From Candidatus Aenigmatarchaeota archaeon (GTDB lineage Archaea; Aenigmatarchaeota; Aenigmatarchaeia; GW2011-AR5), in NCBI GenBank assembly GCA_018304565.1, contig JAGVVX010000017.1, positions 1-23,552 on the forward strand: 23,552 bases of DNA, written 5' to 3'. A program made the position numbers and the translations under genes. The notes beneath the pieces were generated by a model. That model saw nothing but the letters and a program-made list of their open reading frames with translations. It did not search any database and was not told the DNA's origin. Shown one piece after another: positions 12,866-20,638 of the stretch. The first letter of the stretch is position 1; each line of letters opens with the position of its first letter.

Positions 12866-13372
12866 TTAGAAATAGCGCTCAAGGAATTCAAGCCCCAACA
12901 AACCGGCATATGCCAGAACAAGCCCGAGCATTATCTTGCCAATGAGCGTTGCAAGGAAAAATTTCTTCACGTCGTATTTTGTTGCCCCGCAGAAAAGTCC
13001 AAGGATATCGTCAGGGAGCGGGGTGAAAGAAAATATTACAATTAATGCAAAGCCCAAGCGACGGTTGTGAAACCAGTGGTTGAATGTCTTTTTCCAGCCA
13101 CCCAGCTCCTTTTTTTCTTTCTTGGTTTTTCTTTGATTGAATTTTCTCAAAAAGCGCAGCTTTTTGGAATCTCGGAGAAGCGAAGCTTCTCCGAAGATAT
13201 TCTTGACATGGTAAATGCCGTATCCCAGTCCATAACCCGTTAACTCTGAACCTGCAGCAATCACAAGTGCGAAAGACGGTACAGGAAGTATAATGGTAGC
13301 AGAACCTATCAGCGACGCCAGAAAAACGCCCAAGTAACCGAATGTATGAACAAGGCCTACGATATCTATCAT
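12866..13372 (-). CDS. VTT/DedA-like (SNARE-associated) membrane protein with altered segments
   Basis: The 168 residues include LPVPSFALVIAAG, TGYGLGYG and SFTPLPDDILGLFCGATKY, followed by a C-terminal hydrophobic helix. These mark the VTT/DedA family of membrane proteins linked to lipid scrambling and envelope homeostasis. Two oddities are visible. Between IAAG and ELTGYG the usual helical segment of about 20 residues seems absent. The segment GEASLLRDSKKLRFLRKF is encoded by two back-to-back DNA hairpins. The gene lies 9 nt after the PadR-type regulator in the same direction, so that regulator may control its own operon. Transport substrate unknown. Confidence 0.8.
   Translation of the reverse strand: MIDIVGLVHTFGYLGVFLASLIGSATIILPVPSFALVIAAGSELTGYGLGYGIYHVKNIFGEASLLRDSKKLRFLRKFNQRKTKKEKKELGGWKKTFNHWFHNRRLGFALIVIFSFTPLPDDILGLFCGATKYDVKKFFLATLIGKIMLGLVLAYAGLLGLEFLERYF
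13148..13193. repeat. Two adjacent perfect hairpins inside a coding region
   Basis: CAAAAAGC/GCTTTTTG with loop GCA (13148-13166) is followed 6 nt later by CGGAGAAGC/GCTTCTCCG with loop GAA (13173-13193). The second can extend by ATCT/AGAT around one bulged base. Both keep the VTT-domain reading frame open. Confidence 0.8.
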
Positions 13373-13381
13373 TGTATCACG

Positions 13382-13723
13382 TTACCCGTGCAATTCTCTT
13401 GACAATTGATTCAGAAGCATCCTTGCCTTCAGCAGTTCTTGTTTGCCTTTTTCCGTGAGATAATATACTTTCTTTCTGCCATCCCTTTTAACAGCAACAT
13501 ACCTGCGGCTTTTAAGGATGTAAAGAACCTTGTAGCAAGTAACAGTCCCCGGCAGGAAGCCGAATTCTTTCTTGATTTCATTTCTCAAGACATAAGCGTG
13601 GCGCGGCTTTCTTGACAATAAGGCAAGTATCCATGGCCACAAAGTTTCAGTCGTGAGTGACTTTTTGATTCTCTCCATTTCAGGCGTTTCTGCTTCTGCC
13701 TGCTTTTCAATAGGCATTGCCAT
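13382..13723 (-). CDS. PadR-family transcriptional regulator
   Basis: A 113-residue winged-helix protein. The family hallmark is the hydrophobic start of the HTH domain, LWPWILALLSRKPRHAYVL, followed by RNEIKKEFGFLPGTVTCYKV (helix-turn-helix). The beta-wing is YVAVKRDGRKKVYYLTEKGK. A short amphipathic helix (LLKARMLLNQLSREL) closes the protein and probably mediates dimerisation. The polar 30-residue N-terminal extension is not conserved in the family. It is divergent from the inositol-phosphate synthase gene with about 78 nt between, and co-directional with the VTT gene. Control of either is a reasonable inference. Confidence 0.85.
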   Translation of the reverse strand: MAMPIEKQAEAETPEMERIKKSLTTETLWPWILALLSRKPRHAYVLRNEIKKEFGFLPGTVTCYKVLYILKSRRYVAVKRDGRKKVYYLTEKGKQELLKARMLLNQLSRELHG

Positions 13724-13771
13724 TACTACACATTGACGTCAGGCTTTTAATGTTTTACCTGCATAAAATAG

Positions 13772-13795
13772 ACTACTTTACAGCCGTAAAATAGT
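13772..13795. promoter_or_regulatory. Imperfect inverted repeat just before the inositol-phosphate synthase start
   Basis: ACTACTTTAC and GTAAAATAGT (one mismatch, 4-nt gap) end 6 nt before ATG 13802 and lie downstream of a TATA-like CATAAAATAG. Its placement fits a repressor operator, with the adjacent PadR-type protein a candidate. It does not match the ATGT-N8-ACAT site known for some PadR proteins. Confidence 0.4.
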
Positions 13796-13801
13796 GGTAT
13801 C

Positions 13802-14881
13802 ATGGCACAAATAAAGATCGCGATAGCGGGTACCGGCAACTGCGCTTCATTTCTTTTGCAGGCGGCAGAATTTTACAGAAATAACAAGGATCACGCAATT
13901 CCAGGAGTCCTGTGGCCTACAATCGCTGGTTATCACGTTTCCGACATCGTGCCCGTAGCTGCTTTTGACGTGGATTCGCAAAAAGTAGGCAAAGACCTTA
14001 GCGAAGCTGTTTCTCATGCCGATACTATAAATACCGAGAGGATTGCAGAACTCCCGCATTATGGCGTTGATGTCATGAAGGCGCCGGTTCTTGACGGCAT
14101 AGGGTCCATGCTTGGCAACTTTGTTGAAGTGGACAAGAAACCGCCTGTCGATGTAGCGAAAGAACTGAAACAAAGCGGCGCGGATATGCTCATAAGCTAC
14201 TTGCCAGTGGGCAGCTATGAAGCCACAAGATATTTCGCTGACTGCGCTTTGAAAGCAGGATGCGGATTCATAAATTGCATTCCGGAATTCATTTCTTCAG
14301 ACCCCGTATGGGCCCAGAAATTCAAGGATGCAGAGCTGCCAATAATAGGTGACGACATCAAAGGCCAGCTGGGTGCTTCGGTACTCAGCAGGGCATTGGT
14401 GAAGCTGTTTGCCGACAGGGGCGGCAAGGTCGAAAGGATGTACCAGCTGAATTTCGGGGGGAACACGGATTTTATTAATCTTCTTGAACGCTCGCGATTA
14501 AAGTACAAGAAGATAAGCAAAACAGAAACAGTGCAGAGCCAGCTGATGTCGCGCCTGGAGGATGAAAACATCCACATAGGTCCAAGCGATTACGTGCCTT
14601 GGCTTAAAAGCAGGAAAATCGCGCATATTCGGATAGAAGGCAAGACATTCGGTAATGTTCCGATATATATCGACGCGAAGCTTGATGTCGAGGATAAATC
14701 TGTTTCAGCAGGCGTGGTCATCGATGCCATCCGCTGCTGCAAGCTTGCGCTTGACCGCAAAATTGGCGGGCCCTTGCTTTCGATATCTGCTTACACCATG
14801 AAAAGCCCTCCGCAGCAGTTTCCAGATGTCCTTGCAAAGCAGATGACCGAAGAATTCGTCAGAGGCGAAAGAGAGCGATAG
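13802..14881 (+). CDS. ino1: Inositol-3-phosphate synthase
   Basis: This NAD-dependent isomerase converts glucose 6-phosphate to 1L-myo-inositol 1-phosphate (also numbered 3-phosphate). The 359 residues match the short archaeal/actinobacterial form. The Rossmann NAD site is IAIAGTGNCAS at residues 6-16. Further family stretches are GVLWPTIAGYHVSDIVPVAA, ISYLPVGSYEATRYF, INCIPEFISSDP and GDDIKGQLGAS, then the catalytic-domain LNFGGNTDF and a C-terminal VVIDAIRCCKLALDRKIGGP. It lies 2 nt before the CDP-alcohol phosphatidyltransferase. In archaea this pairing supplies inositol phosphate for archaetidylinositol. Confidence 0.96.
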   Translation: MAQIKIAIAGTGNCASFLLQAAEFYRNNKDHAIPGVLWPTIAGYHVSDIVPVAAFDVDSQKVGKDLSEAVSHADTINTERIAELPHYGVDVMKAPVLDGIGSMLGNFVEVDKKPPVDVAKELKQSGADMLISYLPVGSYEATRYFADCALKAGCGFINCIPEFISSDPVWAQKFKDAELPIIGDDIKGQLGASVLSRALVKLFADRGGKVERMYQLNFGGNTDFINLLERSRLKYKKISKTETVQSQLMSRLEDENIHIGPSDYVPWLKSRKIAHIRIEGKTFGNVPIYIDAKLDVEDKSVSAGVVIDAIRCCKLALDRKIGGPLLSISAYTMKSPPQQFPDVLAKQMTEEFVRGERER

Positions 14882-14883
14882 GG

Positions 14884-15489
14884 ATGCTCTTCAAAAGACG
14901 AGAGAAATTCAATTCATTGAGCGTGAGAATAGGCATTATTTTCAGCAAACTGCCTCTTAGCCCTAACCAATGGACTGTGCTGGCTTTCGTGCCTGCACTG
15001 ATATCAGCTTATTTTTTGGTTAAGGAAGATTTCCTTTTTTCAGCCCTGCTCTTTTTAATTTCTGGTTTCGTTGATCTTATTGATGGCTCTGTTGCTCGCG
15101 TCACAGGAAGAGTGACAAAGCTTGGAGCATATCTTGACACCATTGCAGACCGCTACGTTGAAGCCATAATAATCTTTGCGCTGCTTTTTGTTGCGTTGCC
15201 GCAGGTATATTTCCAGATTTACGTGTGGTTATACGTTTACTTGTTCGGCAGCATGCTGACAACTTATGCAAAGGCTGCAGCAAAAGAAAAAGACCTGGTT
15301 GATGAAGAGATAAAAGGCGGCATCATGGAGCGTGCGGAACGAATGCTGATACTTGTTCTTGGTATAATCCTTGCTGCATACGACAAGAGCTTCCTGTCTT
15401 ACACCATAGTCCTGCTTGCCGTGCTCGCAAACATAAGCGCCTTTCAGAGGATTTACTATTCGATCAAAGCTGCGAAAAAATCAAAATAA
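14884..15489 (+). CDS. CDP-alcohol phosphatidyltransferase, probable archaetidylinositol phosphate synthase
   Basis: A 201-residue integral membrane enzyme with about six helices. The complete CDP-alcohol motif DxxDGxxAR-x8-GxxxDxxxD is present: D64, D67, G68, A71, R72, G81, D85 and D89. It displaces CMP from a CDP-lipid by an alcohol. Because it starts 2 nt after the inositol-phosphate synthase gene, the likely reaction is CDP-archaeol plus inositol phosphate to archaetidylinositol phosphate. The substrate is inferred from this neighbourhood, and a glycerol-phosphate or serine acceptor is not excluded by sequence alone. Confidence 0.88.
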   Translation: MLFKRREKFNSLSVRIGIIFSKLPLSPNQWTVLAFVPALISAYFLVKEDFLFSALLFLISGFVDLIDGSVARVTGRVTKLGAYLDTIADRYVEAIIIFALLFVALPQVYFQIYVWLYVYLFGSMLTTYAKAAAKEKDLVDEEIKGGIMERAERMLILVLGIILAAYDKSFLSYTIVLLAVLANISAFQRIYYSIKAAKKSK

Positions 15490-15493
15490 ATAC

Positions 15494-15501
15494 TTTTTAA
15501 A
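15494..15501 (+). promoter_or_regulatory. TATA box, leaderless start of pth2
   Basis: TTTTTAAA is centred 27 nt before ATG 15525, favouring that start over the ATG three codons upstream at 15516. Confidence 0.55.
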
Positions 15502-15524
15502 CAATCTTCAGTGTAATGTATTAC

Positions 15525-15866
15525 ATGCACAAGCAGGTAATTGTTGTAAGAAGCGACGTGAAGATGAGCAAGGGAAAGACTGCCGCACAATCAGCCCACG
15601 CCTCTGTTTCTGCACTTGACAAGGTCGGCAAAGCTGCTGCCGCGGAATGGAAAAAAGAAGGCCAGAAAAAGGTTGTCCTGAAAGTTTCCAGCCTGCATGA
15701 GCTTATGGAAATTAAAGCCGCATGCGACAAGTCCAAGATACCTAATGCCCTTATCAGCGATGCAGGCCACACAGAAATTGAAGCCGGCACTATAACGGCG
15801 TTGGGCATAGGGCCCGATAAGGAAAGCAAGATAGACAAGGTCACCGGCAATCTGCGGATTCTTTGA
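15525..15866 (+). CDS. pth2: Peptidyl-tRNA hydrolase, archaeal/eukaryotic type
   Basis: This enzyme frees tRNA from peptidyl-tRNAs that drop off the ribosome. The 113 residues match Pth2. They include the start MHKQVIVVRSDVKMSKGKTA, AQSAHASVSA with the conserved Gln and His-Ala-Ser region, and NALISDAGHTEIEAGTITALGIGP with the family's Asp-Ala-Gly-His-Thr stretch near the active site. The end KVTGNLRIL is also typical. The start at 15525 agrees with the family and with the TATA spacing; an ATG at 15516 would add three residues. TruD follows directly, giving a two-gene RNA-metabolism operon. Confidence 0.95.
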   Translation: MHKQVIVVRSDVKMSKGKTAAQSAHASVSALDKVGKAAAAEWKKEGQKKVVLKVSSLHELMEIKAACDKSKIPNALISDAGHTEIEAGTITALGIGPDKESKIDKVTGNLRIL

Positions 15867-15884
15867 GGCGCGGATTTGTTTTCT

Positions 15885-16838
15885 ATGCGCACCAAAAGCC
15901 TGATAGAAAAGCCTGAACACTTTGTAGTTCATGAGATCATAGATGACAAATTCACAAGACTATTTTCCAGAACATCAAAGGGCGTTCAAAAGATAGAAAA
16001 GAAATACACGCTGTATATCATGAAAAAGACCGGCACAACGACTCAGGCTGCGCTGGCAACGGTCGCAAAATATCTTGATACCAGCAGGGATTCCATTGGC
16101 TATGCTGGCCTTAAAGACAAGTTTGCTGTAACAACACAGCACATTACGCTCAAAGATGCAGATTTCGAGGAACTTGATCTGGGAAACGTCCAGCTTTTCA
16201 AACTTGGGTATACAGACAAGCAGATATCAGTGGGCAGCCTCAAAGGAAATCATTTTGTCATAACGCTCAGGAGAACCCGTGTTAAGGATCCCGGCAGTGC
16301 TGTAAGAAAGATAAACCAGGAAGGCTTCCCGAACTTCTTTGGGGAACAGAGATTTGGCAACAGGTGCAACAACCATATAATCGGAGGGCTTCTGGTCAAA
16401 AGAGATTTCAAAGAAGCGCTAAAGCTGATAAATGGGAATGAGAAGAACAAATTCAAGAAAATTGATGAAGTGGAAAAGAGAAGATTGAAATTCTTCGTCC
16501 ATGCCTACCAGTCATGGATTTTCAATACCGCGCTGGGCGAATGCATCAAGAAAAAGATTGCGGTGAAAAACCTCCGGATTGTTGGGTGCAATACTGTATT
16601 GCGCAATAGTGCAGCCGACAAGCTCTTGTCTAAAATACTGGCCAAGCAGGGCGTGAAACCGCCCGATTTCAAGATACACGAACTAAAACTGTCTTGCAGC
16701 GGAACTCAAAGAGCCGCTTTTGTGAAAACGGAAATAAAATTCAATAGAATTGATGGCTATATTCAGTTATATTTTACACTTCCGAAAGGAAGCTATGCAA
16801 CTGTTGTTCTGGCACAGCTGATTAAGGGTTCATCTTAG
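15885..16838 (+). CDS. truD: tRNA pseudouridine synthase D
   Basis: TruD makes pseudouridine at position 13 of tRNA. The 317 residues begin with the family pattern IEKPEHFVVHEI and include the catalytic motif IGYAGLKDKFAVTTQ with Asp78. They continue with LKGNHFVITLR and FPNFFGEQRFGN (the conserved N-F-G-E-Q-R-F-G block), then an insert domain and HAYQSWIFN, ending YFTLPKGSYATVVLAQLIK. A TTG at 15876, with GAGGCG just upstream, is an alternative start that adds three residues. The gene overlaps the converging 88-residue gene by 9 nt. Confidence 0.95.
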   Translation: MRTKSLIEKPEHFVVHEIIDDKFTRLFSRTSKGVQKIEKKYTLYIMKKTGTTTQAALATVAKYLDTSRDSIGYAGLKDKFAVTTQHITLKDADFEELDLGNVQLFKLGYTDKQISVGSLKGNHFVITLRRTRVKDPGSAVRKINQEGFPNFFGEQRFGNRCNNHIIGGLLVKRDFKEALKLINGNEKNKFKKIDEVEKRRLKFFVHAYQSWIFNTALGECIKKKIAVKNLRIVGCNTVLRNSAADKLLSKILAKQGVKPPDFKIHELKLSCSGTQRAAFVKTEIKFNRIDGYIQLYFTLPKGSYATVVLAQLIKGSS

Positions 16839-17096
16839 CACTCGAACTATCAGGCATGAAAGAAGATACAAATAAGCTAAATGCACGGTGAACGCAATCG
16901 TGCCTTCTAATGGCTGCAAAGGCTCACCCCAGTAAAAAAGATAGTATATGGGAAAATTGAACAATAGCCCCAGGAAAGAGATATAATTGCTGAAGTAAAA
17001 AATAACTAATGCAATCATCTTCCATTTTGTCGGCTTGATAAAGCCTACAAAGGCTTGCTTTTTGCTAAACACCTTGTTGCGTTTGTTTCCTGGCAT
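16830..17096 (-). CDS. Small membrane protein (88 aa)
   Basis: A basic N-terminus leads to FIKPTKWKMIALVIFYFSNY, a pattern I associate with short archaeal membrane proteins whose first helix follows a KPTK-like lead-in. There are two or three hydrophobic segments (about 26-55 and 68-86). From ATG 17096 it overlaps the end of the thioredoxin-like gene by 52 nt. GTG 17072 would shorten the overlap to 28 nt and still keep the lead-in. The overlap implies translational coupling with that gene. Function unknown. Confidence 0.6.
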   Translation of the reverse strand: MPGNKRNKVFSKKQAFVGFIKPTKWKMIALVIFYFSNYISFLGLLFNFPIYYLFYWGEPLQPLEGTIAFTVHLAYLYLLSCLIVRVLR

Positions 17097-17731
17097 ATGA
17101 TATCTATAAGATTGTCTTTATTTATGAATCCTTGATAAACCTTATCCCCCACTGCAATTGAGGGCACTATAGTGACATTGTGGCTTTTAACCAGCGTCTT
17201 GACTAATGGATGGTCTATATCCTTGTCAAGAACGTATACGCTTGCTTTCTCCAGATAGTTTTCTTCCCTGAGTTCATCCAGAATTCTTCCTTGCTGCAAG
17301 CAGTCGGGGCATGGTACAGAATAGTAGAAAAGCACAGGCAAGATGCCTTCATCACAGTTTTCATTTATCGAGGACCTGAGTACCCATGAACGTATTGATA
17401 GTGCGCCATATTCTTTTTTTAGTTCAGTGAATTTCGAACCGCTTTCGCCTTTGCTTTCCAGATCTATAAGTTCGTTTGCAAGGCCGTGGAGCTTATTGCT
17501 TATTTCAATCGACAAAGAAGAAAGTATTGGGCAGCTTTCCTTGCCGCTCAAACTAAAGAGTATATATTCCTGCTGTGCGTTCTCTACATCGTTTTTAAGG
17601 GAATTGATATTTGTCTCGACTGACGAAAGGAGGGATTTCTGCACATAGATTCCAGTAACTATTCCTAAGACATATAAAACGGCGGATATAATACCAACCA
17701 CTATGTACAGGTTGCGCAGGTTTCTTTTCAC
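17045..17731 (-). CDS. Membrane-tethered thioredoxin-fold protein (CPDC)
   Basis: One N-terminal helix (about 8-29) anchors a coiled-coil-like stretch (about 35-110) and a C-terminal thioredoxin fold. The fold is marked by VLFYYSVPCPDCLQQGRILDEL, with CPDC at residues 141-144, and by the cis-Pro segment NVTIVPSIAV before the last strands. Four further cysteines, including ESCPIL, NENCDE and DIICQE, could form disulfides. It is probably an extracytoplasmic thiol oxidoreductase or isomerase, which would suit the many Cys-rich surface proteins of this window. No ATG opens the frame: GTG 17731 or TTG 17737 is the likely start. Confidence 0.75.
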   Translation of the reverse strand: MKRNLRNLYIVVGIISAVLYVLGIVTGIYVQKSLLSSVETNINSLKNDVENAQQEYILFSLSGKESCPILSSLSIEISNKLHGLANELIDLESKGESGSKFTELKKEYGALSIRSWVLRSSINENCDEGILPVLFYYSVPCPDCLQQGRILDELREENYLEKASVYVLDKDIDHPLVKTLVKSHNVTIVPSIAVGDKVYQGFINKDNLIDIICQETNATRCLAKSKPL

Positions 17732-17776
17732 GATCAATTATTAAGCGTTAAAGGATTAAACTGCATAGGGAATTTG

Positions 17777-19051
17777 ATGCTTTTAGAAATTTTCATTGCA
17801 TTTACAACAGTAATACTTATTTTCCTTTACTCTTCATGGCTTATCATAGCTGCTTTGCCCGAGAAAAAGAACGTGTTAAAGAAGTATCCAAAGCTTTCAG
17901 TGATTATACCTGCTTACAATGAAGAAAAGAACATAAGAGAAACGCTGCAAAGCGTTCTGTCGGCAGACTATCCGGATAGATTTGAGATACTTGTGGTTGA
18001 TGACGGCTCGAAAGACAGGACTGCAGAAATAGTGAAGGGTTTTGCAAAATCAACAAGATATTCATATGCAGCTGTTAAACTCGTGAAAGGTACGCATCAA
18101 GGCAAGGCAAAAGCAGTAAACCTTGCCATGCGCTATGCCAAAGGCGACATACTTGCGATTTTAGATGCCGATACCCTGATAGAGAAAGACTCTTTGAAGA
18201 AACTTGTCGCGCCTTTCAGTGAAAGAAATGTTGGCGCAGTTGCAGCAACCCTGCGCGTGAAGAAATCGCTTAATCCTTTAACATGGTTCCAGCATTTTGA
18301 GTATGCAGTCTCTTCAAGCTGGCGCTATATAGTTGATAAAGTAAACGGCCTTTGCATAGTTCCGGGCTTCTGTGCTTTCAGGAAATCTGCCCTGGGAAAA
18401 GTAGGCGGCTTCAAAGGCGATACTGCAGTAGAAGACTATGATATATGCCTCCATCTTATGAAGGCCGGATATAGTATCAAGATGGCGCCTGAGGCAATAG
18501 CAGTGACAAAGGTGCCAGAAACGTTTTCCGGGCTTGTTAAGCAGCGAATAAGATGGAACAGGGGAACAATCCAAACACTCCGCATACATTCTGACCTGCT
18601 TCTGAAAAGGCATACAATTGGCCTTTACACCATGCCGACACAGATCTATTGGTTCCTGAATGCAATAATATATTTGCCCGTTGTGCTCTACCAGATAATC
18701 TCAGGCTACCTGCAGTATTTTGTATCTTATGGCAACGCGGTTTCCTTTGCGGCGTTGGCGTATTTTTTAAAATGGTTCACTGTTTTTGGCATGGTGGAAT
18801 TCATATTCAATGTAAGCAATGGGATCTATGCAGCCAGCATGATAAACATACTGACAATAATAATTTTTTCACTGAGCTTCATATTCGCACTATTCTCCAT
18901 CATAAAATTCTCAGGATTCAATATCTACAGCATCGCTTCCCTTCTCTTCTTCTTTCCTTACTATCTTGTCACGCTTGTTATCTACCTTTTTTCAATGGTC
19001 TATGAGCTAGTGACTGGAGATCGCGGAGAGAAATGGGAAAAAAGCTTGTGA
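17777..19051 (+). CDS. Membrane GT2 glycosyltransferase, PgaC/IcaA-like polymerase type
   Basis: The 424 residues consist of an N-terminal helix (about 2-26), a cytosolic GT-A domain and about five C-terminal helices. All hallmarks of processive GT2 enzymes are present: VIIPAYNEEKNIRETL, VVDDGSKDRT, ILDADT (DxD), AVEDYD (acceptor Asp) and QRIRWNRG (the Q-x-x-R-W type motif). It resembles poly-N-acetylglucosamine or hyaluronan-type synthases, which couple sugar polymerisation to export. The ATG at 17777 is preferred over the in-frame TTG at 17774. It converges on the second GT2 gene with 8 nt between stops. Sugar specificity unknown. Confidence 0.85.
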   Translation: MLLEIFIAFTTVILIFLYSSWLIIAALPEKKNVLKKYPKLSVIIPAYNEEKNIRETLQSVLSADYPDRFEILVVDDGSKDRTAEIVKGFAKSTRYSYAAVKLVKGTHQGKAKAVNLAMRYAKGDILAILDADTLIEKDSLKKLVAPFSERNVGAVAATLRVKKSLNPLTWFQHFEYAVSSSWRYIVDKVNGLCIVPGFCAFRKSALGKVGGFKGDTAVEDYDICLHLMKAGYSIKMAPEAIAVTKVPETFSGLVKQRIRWNRGTIQTLRIHSDLLLKRHTIGLYTMPTQIYWFLNAIIYLPVVLYQIISGYLQYFVSYGNAVSFAALAYFLKWFTVFGMVEFIFNVSNGIYAASMINILTIIIFSLSFIFALFSIIKFSGFNIYSIASLLFFFPYYLVTLVIYLFSMVYELVTGDRGEKWEKSL

Positions 19052-19059
19052 TGCGGCAT

Positions 19060-20346
19060 TTATTTATTATTTTTCCTTCTGAAGGCGTTCTTGAAGAATT
19101 CTATTATGAAACTACTGCCCATCTTGGGTGTTCTTATCCAGCCTGCTCGCATGTTGAGTACAGAACGGGCAAAAGCAACGAAATTTGCGGCTGAGAGAAT
19201 AATGCCGACTGTGAAAACAGCTATGTAGAGCTTGAGAATATCCCTTGATTTTCCTGCACGATGAAGGCCCATTACACCCAGCGCCACGAATCCTGAAGAT
19301 AACAACAGCATTTTCAGGAAGTTTATTAAATCTGAAAGCAGCAATGGCTTTGGCGGGGTTATGATCCAGCCCAACTGGCCTGTAATGGCCGCTCCAAGGA
19401 CAAACGGAGTGATTACGTAACCCGTTGTCATGAATATCATCATTGCCCTCTGCGGAGCTGTGAAACTTGGGCTAAATAGGATCTTTTTCCAGTGGTCCAT
19501 AAACACGCGTGTCAGGCCGTAAGCCCAGCGCATCTGCTGTCTCAAGAAACTTCTGAGAGTAAAAGGCACTTCGCCTGCAACTTCCAGATTTGATATGTAC
19601 AGGTTTTTGTAGCCTTTTTCCATTATAAGCAGGGAGAGATCTGCGTCTTCTGTAACGCTTTTTTCATTCCATCCGCCTACTGATAGCAAGACATCTTTTT
19701 TGATGGCTCCGCCAGTCCCGCAGAAAAAGACTGTTTTTGTTTTGTTCTGCAGGGGCATAATGCACTGATGGTAGACTATCAGCAGCGCTGCAGCAAACTT
19801 TGATATAATATTCTGACCATAGTTGACAAAACTCATGCGTGATTGAACAATGGCCAGTTCCTTGTCAAAAGTAAACGGCGTTACCAGCTTCCTCAGGAAA
19901 TCTTTCTTTGGCACGAAATCAGAATCAAAAATGACTATAATGTCGCCCTTGCAGTGCTTAAGCGTGTTGTTCAATGCACCGGACTTGAAGCCCTTTCTGG
20001 TGGCTCGCCTTACGATACGCACATTTCTTTTTGCTTTAACAAAACCGTCCAAGATCTTGGGTGTAATGCCGTCATTACTGTCGTCAGCAACAATTATATG
20101 ATACTTGTTCTTTGGATAATTGAAATTTAGGCATTTTTTTATGCATCTGACAGCTACAGGGTCATTATACACCGGTATTTGTATGGTAACATTCGGCAGT
20201 TGCCCGTCTTTGACATCTGGAAAGCTGTATCTTGGTGCTTTGACAAAAAAGGATGTAAATGCAAGCATGTAGTAAAGCACAGAGAAGAAAATTACAGGCA
20301 CAAGAAACGCATTGTACAATAACAGGTTGATAAGGTATGCTTCCAT
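19060..20346 (-). CDS. Membrane GT2 glycosyltransferase, cellulose-synthase/mannan-synthase-like
   Basis: A 428-residue enzyme with an N-terminal helix (about 6-35) and a catalytic domain: VTIQIPVYND, VADDSNDG, IFDSDFV (DxD), VTEDAD and the Q-x-x-R-W motif RQQMRWAYG. About four C-terminal membrane helices follow. The layout resembles CslA/glucomannan-synthase-like proteins. A TATA box (20367-20374) lies 24 nt upstream of the ATG, so the transcript is probably leaderless. Together with the neighbouring GT2 and GT-C enzymes it suggests surface polysaccharide or glycolipid assembly. Product unknown. Confidence 0.85.
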   Translation of the reverse strand: MEAYLINLLLYNAFLVPVIFFSVLYYMLAFTSFFVKAPRYSFPDVKDGQLPNVTIQIPVYNDPVAVRCIKKCLNFNYPKNKYHIIVADDSNDGITPKILDGFVKAKRNVRIVRRATRKGFKSGALNNTLKHCKGDIIVIFDSDFVPKKDFLRKLVTPFTFDKELAIVQSRMSFVNYGQNIISKFAAALLIVYHQCIMPLQNKTKTVFFCGTGGAIKKDVLLSVGGWNEKSVTEDADLSLLIMEKGYKNLYISNLEVAGEVPFTLRSFLRQQMRWAYGLTRVFMDHWKKILFSPSFTAPQRAMMIFMTTGYVITPFVLGAAITGQLGWIITPPKPLLLSDLINFLKMLLLSSGFVALGVMGLHRAGKSRDILKLYIAVFTVGIILSAANFVAFARSVLNMRAGWIRTPKMGSSFIIEFFKNAFRRKNNK

Positions 20347-20366
20347 GCTATAATAATGAACCCAAT

Positions 20367-20374
20367 TTATAAAT
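20367..20374 (-). promoter_or_regulatory. TATA box for the minus-strand GT2 gene
   Basis: TTTATAAA is centred about 24 nt before the ATG at 20346, with no ribosome-binding core between them. Confidence 0.55.
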
Positions 20375-20462
20375 ACGATCCACTATCTGAAGATGCTGGT
20401 ATTTCATAGAAATGCCACAAATAATATCTGTGGATTGTATTATACTCAAAATTGCAGAGCAA

Positions 20463-20588
20463 TTTTGGCATGCCAAAAAGCTTTGCTTTCTGAGCATACC
20501 GGAATACCACTAATATCACCGTCTCGAGACAGGTGGTACAAGGAGAATCGAAGATTCTCCTGTACGCAAGAAATCTTAGATTTTTTGC
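20463..20588. repeat. Train of palindromes in a 292-nt spacer
   Basis: The spacer between the two minus-strand glycosyltransferase genes (20347-20638) contains no convincing gene. It holds, in order: TTTTGGCATGCCAAAA (20463-20478); GTCTCGAGAC (20521-20530), with flanking CACC/GGTG; AGGAGAATC/GATTCTCCT with loop GAA (20541-20561), extended by GTAC/GTAC; and GCAAGAAAT/ATTTTTTGC (20566-20588). On the minus strand this lies just downstream of the GT-C stop. Confidence 0.75.
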
Positions 20589-20638
20589 TGTATTCCTTGT
20601 ATAAAAAGAATCTATAAGCGGTTTTGCTGCATATGCTT

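Noticed and set aside
17343..17648. Plus-strand 101-codon frame inside the thioredoxin-like gene
   Set aside because: It is antisense to the gene that carries the CPDC and cis-Pro motifs and has no domain.
20393..20638. Small frames in the spacer between glycosyltransferase genes
   Set aside because: They are built from the palindromes, lack ribosome-binding or TATA signals and have low-complexity peptides.
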